A DNA stretch of 64,000 nt, from assembly GCA_051881455.1 (NCBI GenBank), contig JBJEPX010000061.1:1-64000 (forward strand). The letters are read 5' to 3'. Of this stretch, positions 1 through 9,105 are shown piece by piece. Source of the DNA: Fimenecus sp051881455. GTDB taxonomy: Bacteria; Bacillota; Clostridia; Oscillospirales; Acutalibacteraceae. Position numbers and translations under genes: made by a program. The notes below the pieces were generated by a model. That model was not told the origin of the DNA. It was given only the letters and a program-made list of their open reading frames with translations, and searched no databases. Each line of letters begins with the position of its first letter. Position 1 is the stretch's first letter.

Positions 1-28
1 TATATTTGGGTTAAAGAGAGGTAAATTT

Positions 29-2215
29 ATGAAGGTAAGACTGTTGTCATTAAATGTTGACAAGAATATGCCATTTGCCAGATTTCAGGCAAGAGTAATA
101 AGCAGTATCAAGGCATATTCCGATGAATCGCTGTCATTCGAGCATTTTGAGAATATGCGTGACTTGTTTTCAGCATTGCAGGAGGCTTTGGAAAATGACG
201 AGCTGATTATCACCGCTGTTGACAATAAGCATTATACAAAGTTAAAGCTTGCTCTTATTCAAGCTCTTGAAACGGAGGTTCAGTACAATCCGTCAATACT
301 TAATATGCTTGAATCCGATGAGGAAATGGACGATAATCTGCGAAAGGACTTTTCTGCCTTCCCCGAGCCTGCAACCGTATTTTTATCTAAGGACGGTCTG
401 TATTCGGGCTTCGGAATAGAAAACGGCAGTCAGTATTTTGCGTTGCTTCCAATTGATAACGAGAGAATAAACCTTATATTGAGAAACGGTTTGGTTCCGT
501 TCCTCTCAAAGCATCTGGGCTTATCTGAGGAAAGTGAATTTCTCGGTGAAAATAAGCATTTTGACAATGAAAAGGTTGCAATCGCAGTAAAAAGATTACT
601 CGATACAGGCTCAGTTGCAGCGGTAAATGGTACACAAAATGCCGAAATACTTAAAAGCTGCGGCGACAGCGTGGAAAACTTTGATGATGTGTTCATCTTT
701 ACTCCTCATGTTGAGGATAAAGGCGATGTTAACGCAACTGAATACGCTGCTCAGCTTGCAAAGGTAAGCCTTGATTTGTCTGCCGCCAATATCGGCGCTT
801 CAATCAGCGATATATACACAGCAGGCGACTCGAAGTACATTTGTATCGCTGTTTCAAACGATGAATCCGCAGTGGTCAGAAAGCTTTATATGTCAGAGGA
901 CGAAACAGAGGACGCATTTATTGAAAGCGCTGCAGTTGAGTTAATTGAGCTGGTGGGCGAAAAGGCAATTGGTGTTCAGAGCGTTGGTATTGAGATTACA
1001 GACGGCGCCGTGCCGACTGAAAGCGAACCTGAAAAAAATGCCAAAAGTAAGAAAACCGTAGCGGTTACCTGCGGCGTATTGGGCATAATTGTCGTGCTTT
1101 GCGCGGTTTTGGGTATCGTGTATAAAATGCAGGGCGAAAACGGTGCCTTCGCACAAAAGATTAAGAGAATATTCGGTACAGAGTCAACAACGCAGTCTGC
1201 ACCGTCAACTACCGAACCCAAAACTACCGAAAGCACAACAGAACAGAAACCTGTTCAAAAGCCTCTTATGAAACTTTCCGCGTTTATGGCAAATGAAATC
1301 GTTTCTCTTGAAAAGCTTAAAAACTCAGAGGAAAATACATCAGAAGAGTCATCAACAGGCGCCGGAAATGAGGAAAATACTTCCTCAACGGCCCCCGAAA
1401 CGGTTGAAGATAAAGGTGCACCTGAATTTATAACGGTTAACGGAGAAAAAATACCCGCAAAAGAAGCACTTGCACGATTTGTAATGACCGAGATGGGCGA
1501 GGGCTATAATACGGAGGCTATTAAGGCGCAGACCGTTGTAATCTATACATATTTGAAATACCGTGATACAAACTTTGTAATTGACGGTGTAGAAATCAGC
1601 GAAACATACAATAATGAGGTTATGGAAGCCGTTGAGGCTGTTTACGGCGAGTATTTGTCCTATAACGGCGAAGTAGCGCTCACTCCTTATTTCGGTATTG
1701 CGGCTCGCAAAACATCAAATGCTCAAACCGTGTTTTCACAGTCATATTCTTACCTCAGAGATATTGAGGTAACAGGAAATCCCGATACAAAGGCAGAAAA
1801 CTACAAGGTAACAAAAGAATATACCCTCGGTGAAATGAAAGGAATACTTTTGGCATATAACGGTAATCTTTCGCTCTCTGATGAGCCTGCCGGGTGGATA
1901 ACGGTACAAAGCCACGATGCGGCTGTGTCTTCAAGCATCGGATATGTAACTAAGGTTAATGTGGGCGGCGTTGAAATGAGCGGGCTTGATTTCAAGACAA
2001 AGGTATTTTCTTCACAGCCTCTTGCTTCTCATTGCTTCACCGTTTCTTACGACAGTACAAATACTACCTTTACCGTTACAACATACGGCGAAGGCATGGG
2101 CGTCGGAATGAGTAAAACAGGCGCAAATGTACTTGCCGCAAACGGTACAAAATACAAGAAAATTCTTTCAACATACTTTAACGGAACAACATTAACCAAG
2201 GAGGAAAATGTATGA
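29..2215 (+). CDS. Membrane-anchored SpoIID/LytB-domain protein
   Basis: A 728-residue protein in three parts. Residues 1 to about 340 form an acidic cytoplasmic-looking region that I do not recognise. One hydrophobic segment follows at about 344-366. After it comes a Ser/Thr/Glu-rich linker (about 390-465), and then a SpoIID/LytB-type domain from about 468 to 715. That domain carries the family hallmark EMGEGYNTEAIKAQTVV-like segment and ends in a GEGMGVGMSKTGAN-like segment. SpoIID is a lytic transglycosylase acting on denuded glycan, so an extracytoplasmic wall role is inferred. It is much longer than sporulation SpoIID (about 340 aa), so it is probably a paralogue, not spoIID itself. The ATG at 29 has a GAGAGG ribosome site 7 nt upstream. 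Its stop overlaps the galE start (ATGA), so the two genes are coupled. Confidence 0.75.
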   Translation: MKVRLLSLNVDKNMPFARFQARVISSIKAYSDESLSFEHFENMRDLFSALQEALENDELIITAVDNKHYTKLKLALIQALETEVQYNPSILNMLESDEEMDDNLRKDFSAFPEPATVFLSKDGLYSGFGIENGSQYFALLPIDNERINLILRNGLVPFLSKHLGLSEESEFLGENKHFDNEKVAIAVKRLLDTGSVAAVNGTQNAEILKSCGDSVENFDDVFIFTPHVEDKGDVNATEYAAQLAKVSLDLSAANIGASISDIYTAGDSKYICIAVSNDESAVVRKLYMSEDETEDAFIESAAVELIELVGEKAIGVQSVGIEITDGAVPTESEPEKNAKSKKTVAVTCGVLGIIVVLCAVLGIVYKMQGENGAFAQKIKRIFGTESTTQSAPSTTEPKTTESTTEQKPVQKPLMKLSAFMANEIVSLEKLKNSEENTSEESSTGAGNEENTSSTAPETVEDKGAPEFITVNGEKIPAKEALARFVMTEMGEGYNTEAIKAQTVVIYTYLKYRDTNFVIDGVEISETYNNEVMEAVEAVYGEYLSYNGEVALTPYFGIAARKTSNAQTVFSQSYSYLRDIEVTGNPDTKAENYKVTKEYTLGEMKGILLAYNGNLSLSDEPAGWITVQSHDAAVSSSIGYVTKVNVGGVEMSGLDFKTKVFSSQPLASHCFTVSYDSTNTTFTVTTYGEGMGVGMSKTGANVLAANGTKYKKILSTYFNGTTLTKEENV

Positions 2216-3231
2216 AAATTTTAGTTACGGGCGGAGCCGGTTTTATCGGTTCACACACATGCGTAGAACTTTTGAATGCGGGCTACGAGATTGTTGTTGT
2301 TGATAATCTCTACAATTCCAGCGAAAAATCGTTGGAGAGAGTTCGCGAGCTGACCGGTAAGGATTTTGCGTTTTATCCTTTTGACATCCGTGATAAAGAT
2401 AATATGCGCAAGATTTTCAAAGAACATAAGATTGACGCGTGCATTCACTTTGCAGGTCTTAAAGCCGTAGGCGAAAGCTGTCAGAAACCCTTAGAGTATT
2501 ATGACAATAATATCGGCGGAACTCTTGCTCTTTGCGAGGTTATGAGAGAATTCAACTGTAAAAAAATTGTTTTCAGCTCTTCTGCAACCGTTTACGGTAT
2601 GAATAATATTTCTCCTTTGAAGGAAAATATGAAAACAGGCGGTACAACCAATCCTTACGGTACCACAAAGTATATGATTGAAATTATTTTGGAGGATTTC
2701 CATAAGGCAGACAGTGATTGGGCTGTAACACTTCTTCGTTACTTCAATCCCATCGGCGCTCATAAGAGCGGCAGAATAGGCGAAAATCCCAACGGAATTC
2801 CCAACAATCTTATGCCTTATATTACACAGGTCGCTATCGGTAAACGCCCGTTTTTGAGCGTTTACGGTGATGATTACGATACCCATGACGGTACAGGCGT
2901 CAGAGATTATATCCATGTTGTGGATTTGGCGCTCGGACATGTTAAAGCGGTTGAAAAAATCGTAAAAGATACTCCCTCGGTCAATGTTTATAATCTCGGT
3001 ACAGGCAAGGGATACAGCGTACTTGATGTTGTAAATGCCTTTGAGCAGGCATCAGGTCAGCATATTGAGTATAAAATTGTTGAAAGACGCCCAGGCGATA
3101 TTGCAACCTGCTATTCGGATGCTTCAAAGGCATATAATGAGTTGGGATGGAAAGCTGAACGCGGGCTTCTTGAAATGTGTGAGGATTCATGGCGTTGGCA
3201 GAGCATGAATCCCAACGGATTTGATGAATAA
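2212..3231 (+). CDS. galE: UDP-glucose 4-epimerase
   Basis: 339 aa, the usual GalE length. It interconverts UDP-glucose and UDP-galactose in the cytoplasm using bound NAD. The N-terminal Rossmann motif GGAGFIGS lies at residues 7-14. The catalytic Ser sits in SSSATVYG near residue 124, and the Tyr-x3-Lys pair is in YGTTK near 149-153. Conserved substrate-side segments such as LRYFNPIGAH and GTGVRDYIHVVDLA are present. The start ATG overlaps the stop of the preceding wall-protein gene and has an AAGGAGG site. The context fits supply of UDP-galactose for surface polymers. Confidence 0.95.
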   Translation: MKILVTGGAGFIGSHTCVELLNAGYEIVVVDNLYNSSEKSLERVRELTGKDFAFYPFDIRDKDNMRKIFKEHKIDACIHFAGLKAVGESCQKPLEYYDNNIGGTLALCEVMREFNCKKIVFSSSATVYGMNNISPLKENMKTGGTTNPYGTTKYMIEIILEDFHKADSDWAVTLLRYFNPIGAHKSGRIGENPNGIPNNLMPYITQVAIGKRPFLSVYGDDYDTHDGTGVRDYIHVVDLALGHVKAVEKIVKDTPSVNVYNLGTGKGYSVLDVVNAFEQASGQHIEYKIVERRPGDIATCYSDASKAYNELGWKAERGLLEMCEDSWRWQSMNPNGFDE

Positions 3232-3247
3232 GTAGGGTGAAGTTACT

Positions 3248-3820
3248 ATGAAGAAAAAGGGCTTAATAATCGGCATAGCGGCTGTTGTTCTTGTTGTAGC
3301 CATTGTAGCATTCAGTGCAGTTTCAACATACAACGACCTTGTCCCAAAGCAGGAAAAAGTGCAGAATACCGATGCTCAAATTAAAACATATCTCCAACGC
3401 AGAGCAGATTTAATTCCCAATCTTGTGAATACGGTCAAAGGATATGCCGCTCACGAGGAAGAGGTTTATACGGCACTTGCCGATGCACGGGCAAAGCTTA
3501 ATTCAGCAGCTACACCTGCTGAATATGAGCAGGCGGAAAACAGCTTCAATTCAGCACTTTCAAGGCTTCTTGTAGTTGTTGAGAATTATCCTGAGCTTAA
3601 AGCAAATGAGAATTTCATTTATCTTCAAGATGAAATTTCAGGGTCAGAGACAAGAATTGCAACAGCGCGCAAGGATTATAACGATGCAGTCACCGAATAT
3701 AACCAAGCAATAAGAAAATTTCCTGCAGTAATTTTTGCAGGAATGTTCGGATTTGAAAAGGCAGAATATTTTGATACTACACCTGAATCACAAACCGTTC
3801 CGTCGGTGAGTTTTGAATAA
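3248..3820 (+). CDS. LemA family protein
   Basis: 190 aa. An N-terminal membrane segment (about residues 5-26) is followed by a helical LemA domain with the typical RRADLIPNLVNTVKGYA motif and the C-terminal GMFGFEKAEYF motif. LemA proteins are membrane-anchored with a mostly alpha-helical extracytoplasmic or cytoplasmic domain, and their biochemical role is not settled. It directly precedes a TPM-domain gene (9 bp gap), a pairing seen in many bacteria, so the two probably work together at the membrane. The ATG at 3248 has a GGGTGA ribosome site. Confidence 0.9.
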   Translation: MKKKGLIIGIAAVVLVVAIVAFSAVSTYNDLVPKQEKVQNTDAQIKTYLQRRADLIPNLVNTVKGYAAHEEEVYTALADARAKLNSAATPAEYEQAENSFNSALSRLLVVVENYPELKANENFIYLQDEISGSETRIATARKDYNDAVTEYNQAIRKFPAVIFAGMFGFEKAEYFDTTPESQTVPSVSFE

Positions 3821-3829
3821 TGTAAGGAT

Positions 3830-4636
3830 ATGAAAAAATTTCTTCAAAGCTTCTGCTTTTTGATTGCTTTGTGCAGTGTATTGTCATGCACCGCCTTTGC
3901 AATAGATTTGCCGAAGCCGACAAACGAATTTTTTGTCAATGATTTTGCGGATGTTATTGACGATGAAACCGAAGAAGATATTATGGCTATCGGAGCAAGT
4001 CTGTATAAACAGACAACTGCACAGGTCGTTGTCGTTACGGTCGATTCTCTGAACGGATATGATGTTGGTGAATATGCTCTTGAACTCGGCAGAGAGTGGG
4101 GCGTAGGGGAAAAAGAGAAGAATAACGGCGTTGTTTTGCTTTTGGCTGTTTCCGAAAGGAAGGTTACAATCCAGGTAGGATACGGCCTTGAAGGGCGGTT
4201 AACGGACGGTAAAACAGGCAGAATTCTTGATAACTATGCTATTCCTTATCTTAAAGACAACGATTATTCAAAAGGGCTCAGTGAAGCGTATAAAGCGATT
4301 GTTACCGAGGTCTATGCGGAATATGATGTTACACCGCAGATTGACTACGACGCAGATGAGTACTATAATGATGATACCGATGCCATGGATACAATTGTTT
4401 CGCTGATTATAATTTTCATTGTTTTGCTTATAATATTCGGTGGAAGGCGTGGCAGAAGAAGATTTTTCATCGGTCCGTTTTTCGGCGGCTTCCACGGCGG
4501 TTTCCACGGTGGCACAGGCGGAAATGATGACTTTTTCGGCGGAGGGAGTTCGCATTCCGGAGGCTCGTTCGGTGGCGGCGGCTTTTCCGGAGGCGGAGGC
4601 TCTTTCGGCGGCGGAGGTTCTTCAAGAGGCTTTTAA
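3830..4636 (+). CDS. TPM-domain (YgcG-like) exported membrane protein
   Basis: 268 aa. Residues 1-24 look like a signal peptide ending near TAFA. Residues about 30-160 form a TPM domain, with the FVNDFADVIDDETE start and the NNGVVLLLAVSERKVTIQVGYGLEG core. A transmembrane segment lies at about 188-203, followed by an Arg-rich stop-transfer stretch. The tail is very rich in Gly, Ser and Phe (about 215-268). This is the standard architecture of YgcG/TPM proteins, whose role in Firmicutes is unclear despite the 'TPM phosphatase' domain name. It forms a pair with the LemA gene upstream. Confidence 0.9.
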   Translation: MKKFLQSFCFLIALCSVLSCTAFAIDLPKPTNEFFVNDFADVIDDETEEDIMAIGASLYKQTTAQVVVVTVDSLNGYDVGEYALELGREWGVGEKEKNNGVVLLLAVSERKVTIQVGYGLEGRLTDGKTGRILDNYAIPYLKDNDYSKGLSEAYKAIVTEVYAEYDVTPQIDYDADEYYNDDTDAMDTIVSLIIIFIVLLIIFGGRRGRRRFFIGPFFGGFHGGFHGGTGGNDDFFGGGSSHSGGSFGGGGFSGGGGSFGGGGSSRGF

Positions 4637-4647
4637 GGAGGATGTTT

Positions 4648-5247
4648 ATGAGGGTATTTGATTTTGATAATACAATCTATGACGGCGAGAGCGGTTTGGA
4701 TTTATTCCTTTATTTCTTTAAGAAAGATCCCAAAGGCTTGCTCAAATATACTCCCAAATTCTTTGAAGGCTTTGTAAAGTATAAGCGCGGTAAAATTACT
4801 ATTGACGAGGTAATGGAAGATTACGGCGTAATTTTAAAGGAATACTGTGGCAAGGTAAAAGATGTTTTTGGCGAGTTTGAGACATTTTGGGATCAAAATA
4901 TGGAAAAGGTAAAAAGCTTTTACTACGAAATGCAGGACGAAAATGATATCATTGTTTCTGCCTGCCCTGTATGCCTTCTGAAAATTGCCTGTGACCGAAT
5001 AGGAATAAAAAACTACATCGGCTCTGATATTGATCCCATAAACGGTGAGATTAAAAGCGTCTGTTATAAAGATAAAAAAGTAGAGGCTTTCCGTGAAGCC
5101 TACGGCGACGCGGAAATAGACGAGCTTTACACTGATTCCATGAGCGACAAGCCGTTGATGGATATATCAAAAAATGTTTTTATGGTTGACGGCGACAAAA
5201 TCAATCAGATAAAAAAAGACGGTAAAATGATAAAAATAAAAGCATAA
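4648..5247 (+). CDS. HAD-family phosphatase (SerB/HAD-IB-like)
   Basis: 199 aa from the ATG at 4648. The ATG at 4642 abuts the AAGGAGG site (4635-4641) with no spacer, so 4648, with a 6-nt spacer, is preferred. Motif I is FDFDNT near residues 4-9, with the nucleophile Asp and the +2 acid Asp. Motif II is the Ser of IVSACP, and the late acidic motif includes YTDSMSDKPLM. The long helical cap between motif I and II resembles HAD-IB phosphoserine-phosphatase-like enzymes. The substrate cannot be read from sequence. It is the last gene of the plus-strand run before rnpB. Confidence 0.8.
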   Translation: MRVFDFDNTIYDGESGLDLFLYFFKKDPKGLLKYTPKFFEGFVKYKRGKITIDEVMEDYGVILKEYCGKVKDVFGEFETFWDQNMEKVKSFYYEMQDENDIIVSACPVCLLKIACDRIGIKNYIGSDIDPINGEIKSVCYKDKKVEAFREAYGDAEIDELYTDSMSDKPLMDISKNVFMVDGDKINQIKKDGKMIKIKA

Positions 5248-5260
5248 TTTAATAATTTTG

Positions 5261-5585
5261 TGAGTAGGTTGGGCAGTTGCGCAGAATTTTCTGTGAGGAA
5301 AGTCCGAGCATCATACAGCAGGGTAACGGCTAACAGCCGCCGAGGGTGACCTTAGGGAAAGTGCATAGAGAATAACCGCCGCTTTTGCGGTAAGGGTGGA
5401 AAGGCGAGGTAAGAGCTCACCGGCGTTGCAGAGATGCAGCGGCCGAGCAAACCCTACCCGATGCAACATCGACGGGAGTTGTCAGCTGGGCAGATACTCC
5501 GAAGGATGGCTTCAGGTGCGCGGCAACGCGCATCGCAGATAGATAATTGCCTTAAACGACAGAACTCGGCTTACAGACCTACTCA
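5261..5585 (+). ncRNA. rnpB: RNase P RNA (class A type)
   Basis: The catalytic RNA that trims tRNA 5' leaders. Universal core segments are visible: GAGGAAAGTCCGAGC near the 5' end (5295-5309), the AAAGTGCATAGAGAATAAC region, AAGGCGAGGTAAGAGCTCACCGG, and a 3' segment with ACAGAACTCGGCTTA. The ends pair as P1: TGAGTAGGT at 5261-5269 with ACCTACTCA at 5577-5585, which fixes the boundaries. A rho-independent terminator follows 10 nt later. Any reading frame through this stretch is coincidental. Confidence 0.95.
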
Positions 5586-5594
5586 TATTTTTAT

Positions 5595-5620
5595 AAGACG
5601 GAGTATATCCGTCTTTTTTT
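5595..5620 (+). terminator. Terminator of rnpB
   Basis: AAGACGGA pairs with TCCGTCTT across a short AT-rich loop, followed by a run of seven T. It ends the RNase P RNA transcript. Confidence 0.85.
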
Positions 5621-5672
5621 ATTCAATCACCAAAACTGCCACATATCCGTATAATGTGTTGAGGTGATTTTT

Positions 5673-6017
5673 ATGATTGACGCATTGGCAGGGACCGTTT
5701 TTGTGTGCTTAATTCTGCTGGGAACAGTTGCATTTTGCTATATTATTATGTTAAAATTACTTATACCGAAAACCGACAGTGATTATTACATATTTATTCC
5801 CTGTGATAAAAACACAAAGGATGTTCGTAAAAAAGCATACGGTATGAGATTGAAACTCAATCTTTTCAGCGACGGAGTTTATGGGAAAATAGTAGTTCTT
5901 GATTCGGGAATAACCGAAGAAGAGCGTGAAAGTCTACTTGAAATTTGTAAAGAAAGCAACGGAATATATTTAGTGCAGAGAGAAAAAATAAAGGATTTTT
6001 TGAATGGAAGAATTTGA
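5673..6017 (+). CDS. Hypothetical membrane-anchored protein upstream of recD2
   Basis: 114 aa from the ATG at 5673, which has a GAGGTG site 6 nt upstream. An upstream in-frame GTG at 5664 lies inside that site and is rejected. An N-terminal hydrophobic segment (about residues 4-30) is followed by a basic-acidic cytoplasmic domain of about 80 residues containing RLKLNLFSDGVYGKIVVLDSG and a final helix. I do not recognise a named family. Its last 14 bases overlap the start of the RecD-like helicase gene, so the two are translationally coupled, and conservation of this pairing would be informative. Confidence 0.7.
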   Translation: MIDALAGTVFVCLILLGTVAFCYIIMLKLLIPKTDSDYYIFIPCDKNTKDVRKKAYGMRLKLNLFSDGVYGKIVVLDSGITEEERESLLEICKESNGIYLVQREKIKDFLNGRI

Positions 6018-8226
6018 AACAAAAATTAAATTGCAGGGTACTGTAACCGATATAACCTTTCGCAACGATGCAAACGGCTATACCGTATTTACCGTTGATA
6101 CCTCTGAGGAGGAATTAACGGTTGTGGGAACTGCCCTCGATATAAAAACAGGCGACCGTGTGGAGGTTGTGGGTGATTATACATACCATTCCGTTTACGG
6201 CAGGCAGTTTAAAGCGGATTTGTGTACAGCCCTACTGCCTGAAACGGTGGATGACCTTTACCGTTATCTTTCAAGCGGCGTAATTAAGGGCATAAGAGAA
6301 TCAACTGCACGCAAAATTGTTGACCGTTTCGGCGAAAAAACCTTTGAAATTCTTGAAAACGACGCGGAACGCCTTGCTGAAATTAAAGGTATTTCTATTG
6401 AAAAAGCGAGAAAAATCGGTAAAGAGTATAATAGGCAGTGCTCCACACGCGCTTTGATTATGAATTTATCCCGTTATGGGCTGAATACGGGCGAATGCAT
6501 GTTGGCATATGAAAAATTGGGCAATAACGCCGTTGAACTGATTGAAGACAACCCGTATATTCTTTGTGAGGGAGAAAACAGGATTTCCTTTGAAAGAGCG
6601 GAGCAAATTGCAGGGATGCTTCCCACAAAGCCGCAGTCACAGTGCCGCATTGAGGCAGGCGTAGTTTATGTGATTACCCATAATTTCTATAACGGACACA
6701 CCTGCGTTCCCCTCGAAAAGCTATACGCTCCGTCAGGCGAATTACTGGGTGAAAGCCGCGAAAATATTGAAATTGCGATTGACAGTCTCAAAGAAAGACA
6801 CAGAATAGTAATTGAAGAGATAAACGGGCGTGATTTCGTTTTTCTGCCCGAGGCGTACCGTGCCGAAAAGTCCATAGCAAACAGAATGAAAGTGCTTTTG
6901 CGGTATCCGCCGGAAAATCCCATACCAGTTGAACAGTATATAGATAATCTTCAAAAACAAAGCAAATTTGAATATGCCGAAAAGCAGAAGCAGGCAATAA
7001 TCACAGCAGTAAATAAAGGTATTCTTATTCTTACAGGCGGTCCCGGTACAGGTAAAACCACGACTTTAAATGGCATAATCGGTATGTTTGAAAAGGATAA
7101 TCTTGATATTGCCCTTTGCGCTCCAACAGGCAGAGCCGCACAGCGAATGACCGAAGCAACAGGCAGAACAGCCGCAACAATTCACAGATTGCTTGAAGTT
7201 GAGTGGGACAGTAACGATAAACCCGTGTTTAAACGGAATTTGCGTAATCCTCTTGACTGTCAGGCAGTGATTGTTGATGAGATGTCTATGGTGGATATTT
7301 TCCTCTTTTCAAGTCTTTTGGATGCGTTGCCTTTCGGATGTCGCCTTATTATGGTAGGGGATAGTGACCAGCTTCCGCCTGTAAGCGCGGGAAATGTGTT
7401 AAAGGATTTGATTGACAGCGGACTTGTTCCCGTTGTTCAGCTCACCGAAATATTCAGGCAGGCAATGGAGAGTAATATTGTCAGAAATGCCCATTTGATC
7501 GTCAGCGGAAAGCATATTGAAACGGAATATAAAGAGGGGGATTTTTACTTTTTACACCGTAATTTTCCTCTTGACGCAGTACGCACCGTTAAGGATTTAT
7601 ACACAAAAAGATTGCCCGAAGCATACGGAATGGACCCTCTTACACAGATACAGGTGCTTTGTCCCTCAAAAAAAGGCGATACAGGCACTTTTAATCTTAA
7701 CCGTGTATTGCAGGAGACTGTTAATCCTCCCTCAGCAGAAAAGCGTGAGTACAATACAGGCTACCGTCTGTTTAGAACAGGCGATAAGGTTATGCAGATA
7801 AAAAACAATTATAATATTCATTGGGAAACTGAAAACGAAGAGGGCGACGGTATTTTCAACGGCGATATTGGATTTATTGAGCATATTGATTTGCATAACG
7901 ATGCGATTATTATTGATTTTTCAGGTAAAAGAGCAACATATTCAAAGGAGCAGTTGGCGGAAATCGAGCTTGCGTATGCCGTTACCGTTCACAAAAGTCA
8001 AGGCAGTGAGTTTGATGCCGTAATTATGCCCGTAATTTCGGTGAACAGCCGCCTTTGTTACAGAAATTTACTTTATACCGCCGTAACAAGAGCAAAAAAT
8101 CTTATGGTGCTTGTGGGGACAACAGGTTGTGTAAGTAATATGATTGAAAACTGTAAAACACAGCTTCGTTATTCATCTTTAAAGCATTTTTTACTTGACA
8201 ATGACGAAAAAGGTAGTATAATGTAA
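6004..8226 (+). CDS. recD2: RecD2-type SF1 5'-3' DNA helicase
   Basis: 740 aa, the length of stand-alone RecD2. An N-terminal OB-like region (residues 1-75) and tandem helix-hairpin-helix elements come before the helicase core. Walker A is GGPGTGKTTT near residue 346, and Walker B is VDEMSMVD. RAAQRM, GDSDQLPPVSAG, the IFRQ motif and the late VTVHKSQGSEFD and YTAVTRAK motifs of SF1B helicases are all present. RecD2 acts in DNA repair and replication without RecBC. There is no recB or recC nearby, consistent with the AddAB-type recombination of Firmicutes. A promoter for the next transcript lies inside its 3' end. Confidence 0.92.
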   Translation: MEEFETKIKLQGTVTDITFRNDANGYTVFTVDTSEEELTVVGTALDIKTGDRVEVVGDYTYHSVYGRQFKADLCTALLPETVDDLYRYLSSGVIKGIRESTARKIVDRFGEKTFEILENDAERLAEIKGISIEKARKIGKEYNRQCSTRALIMNLSRYGLNTGECMLAYEKLGNNAVELIEDNPYILCEGENRISFERAEQIAGMLPTKPQSQCRIEAGVVYVITHNFYNGHTCVPLEKLYAPSGELLGESRENIEIAIDSLKERHRIVIEEINGRDFVFLPEAYRAEKSIANRMKVLLRYPPENPIPVEQYIDNLQKQSKFEYAEKQKQAIITAVNKGILILTGGPGTGKTTTLNGIIGMFEKDNLDIALCAPTGRAAQRMTEATGRTAATIHRLLEVEWDSNDKPVFKRNLRNPLDCQAVIVDEMSMVDIFLFSSLLDALPFGCRLIMVGDSDQLPPVSAGNVLKDLIDSGLVPVVQLTEIFRQAMESNIVRNAHLIVSGKHIETEYKEGDFYFLHRNFPLDAVRTVKDLYTKRLPEAYGMDPLTQIQVLCPSKKGDTGTFNLNRVLQETVNPPSAEKREYNTGYRLFRTGDKVMQIKNNYNIHWETENEEGDGIFNGDIGFIEHIDLHNDAIIIDFSGKRATYSKEQLAEIELAYAVTVHKSQGSEFDAVIMPVISVNSRLCYRNLLYTAVTRAKNLMVLVGTTGCVSNMIENCKTQLRYSSLKHFLLDNDEKGSIM
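8195..8222 (+). promoter_or_regulatory. Vegetative promoter for the TPP-riboswitch/thiT transcript
   Basis: A perfect TTGACA (8195-8200) and a perfect TATAAT (8217-8222) are separated by 16 nt. The promoter sits inside the last codons of recD2. Transcription would start near 8229, just at the 5' edge of the riboswitch, so thiT has its own thiamine-controlled unit. Confidence 0.85.
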
Positions 8227-8228
8227 AA

Positions 8229-8365
8229 AGCCAAGTAAATAGTGCGTGGGGGCTGACGGTAAGTCGGCTGAGATTGAGGCTTATTCCGCCTCTGACCATT
8301 GAACCTGATACGGATAATGCCGTCGTAGGAAGTTTTATCAGCCTTGCGGTATTCCCTTGGCTGAA
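8229..8365 (+). promoter_or_regulatory. TPP (THI-box) riboswitch
   Basis: The THI-element core is visible: GGCTGAGAT near 8266, a short GAGGC/GCCTC hairpin (P3a-like), and the conserved TTGAACCTGATACGGATAATGCC...CGTAGGA stretch at about 8299-8330. It lies directly upstream of the thiamine transporter gene. After the aptamer, TCAGCC and GGCTGA can form a stem before a T-rich tract (8339-8372). AGCCAAG at the RNA 5' end (8230-8236) can instead pair with CTTGGCT (8355-8361). This suggests a terminator/antiterminator switch, though that part is inference. Confidence 0.93.
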
Positions 8366-8389
8366 TTTTTTTATTTGGAGGAAAAATAA

Positions 8390-9055
8390 ATGAAAAAACA
8401 AAAACTTTATTGGCTTGTTGAAAGCGCACTTATGATTGCGCTTGCCATCGTTTTGGAGATCGTTTCCAAAATGTTTTTACCTAAGCTGCCTTTCGGCGGA
8501 CAGTTTACAATTGTCAGCATGCTGCCGGTAATTCTTGTAGGTTGGAAATACGGAATTTCAAAAGGACTTGTAACAGGCTTTGTCTATTCTCTTGCGGAGG
8601 CTGTAATCGGAGTTGCCGACGGTACAATCACCGCCGCTTTTCTTCCCGTTGAAGAGGACGGTCTCGGTGTTGGCAAAGCAATTCTCATGCTGTTCCTTGA
8701 CTACATTCTTGCTTACACCGTACTCGGACTTGCCGCTATGTATAAAAAATCTATTAAAAAGAACTGGCTTTCTTTGGCTCTCGGTGCATTTACGGTTCTC
8801 GTTTTCCGCTATATGTCACACATTTTGTCGGGATACATACTTTACGGCGCATGGGCTGAGTGGTTCTTTACGGAGAATGTTTCGTGGGGCGGCGGAATAT
8901 ATGAAAAGTTTAAGGATAACGCCAATATGCTGTCATTTGTCTATTCGGTAGTATATAACGGTTTGTATATGATTCCTGAAATTATCATTACACCTATTGT
9001 TGCGGCTGTTGTAGGCAAAATCCCCCAGATTACAAGTGTAAAGAACGCAAAATAA
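8390..9055 (+). CDS. thiT: ThiT, thiamine-specific S component of an ECF transporter
   Basis: 221 aa with six hydrophobic segments, matching the YuaJ/ThiT family in length. A conserved early segment reads IALAIVLEIVSKMF, and the substrate-binding region WAEWFFTENVSWGGGIYEKF and the late MIPEIIITPIVAAVV are recognisable. It captures thiamine and works with a shared EcfA-A'-T energising module encoded elsewhere. Control by the TPP riboswitch immediately upstream confirms the assignment. The start ATG follows a TTGGAGG site. Confidence 0.95.
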   Translation: MKKQKLYWLVESALMIALAIVLEIVSKMFLPKLPFGGQFTIVSMLPVILVGWKYGISKGLVTGFVYSLAEAVIGVADGTITAAFLPVEEDGLGVGKAILMLFLDYILAYTVLGLAAMYKKSIKKNWLSLALGAFTVLVFRYMSHILSGYILYGAWAEWFFTENVSWGGGIYEKFKDNANMLSFVYSVVYNGLYMIPEIIITPIVAAVVGKIPQITSVKNAK

Positions 9056-9064
9056 GTTTAAACG

Positions 9065-9100
9065 AAAAAAGAGCAAAGGCACACTGCCTTTGCTCTTTTT
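9065..9100. terminator. Bidirectional terminator between thiT and yifB
   Basis: AAAAAGAGCAAAGGCA pairs with TGCCTTTGCTCTTTTT around a short loop. An A-run on one side and a T-run on the other serve both convergent genes. Confidence 0.93.
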
Positions 9101-9105
9101 GCATA

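Noticed and set aside
2491..2940. 149-aa minus-strand frame inside galE
   Set aside because: Antisense to a complete, well-conserved galE. No ribosome site.
5434..5667. 77-aa plus-strand frame
   Set aside because: It runs through the conserved core of RNase P RNA and the following terminator.
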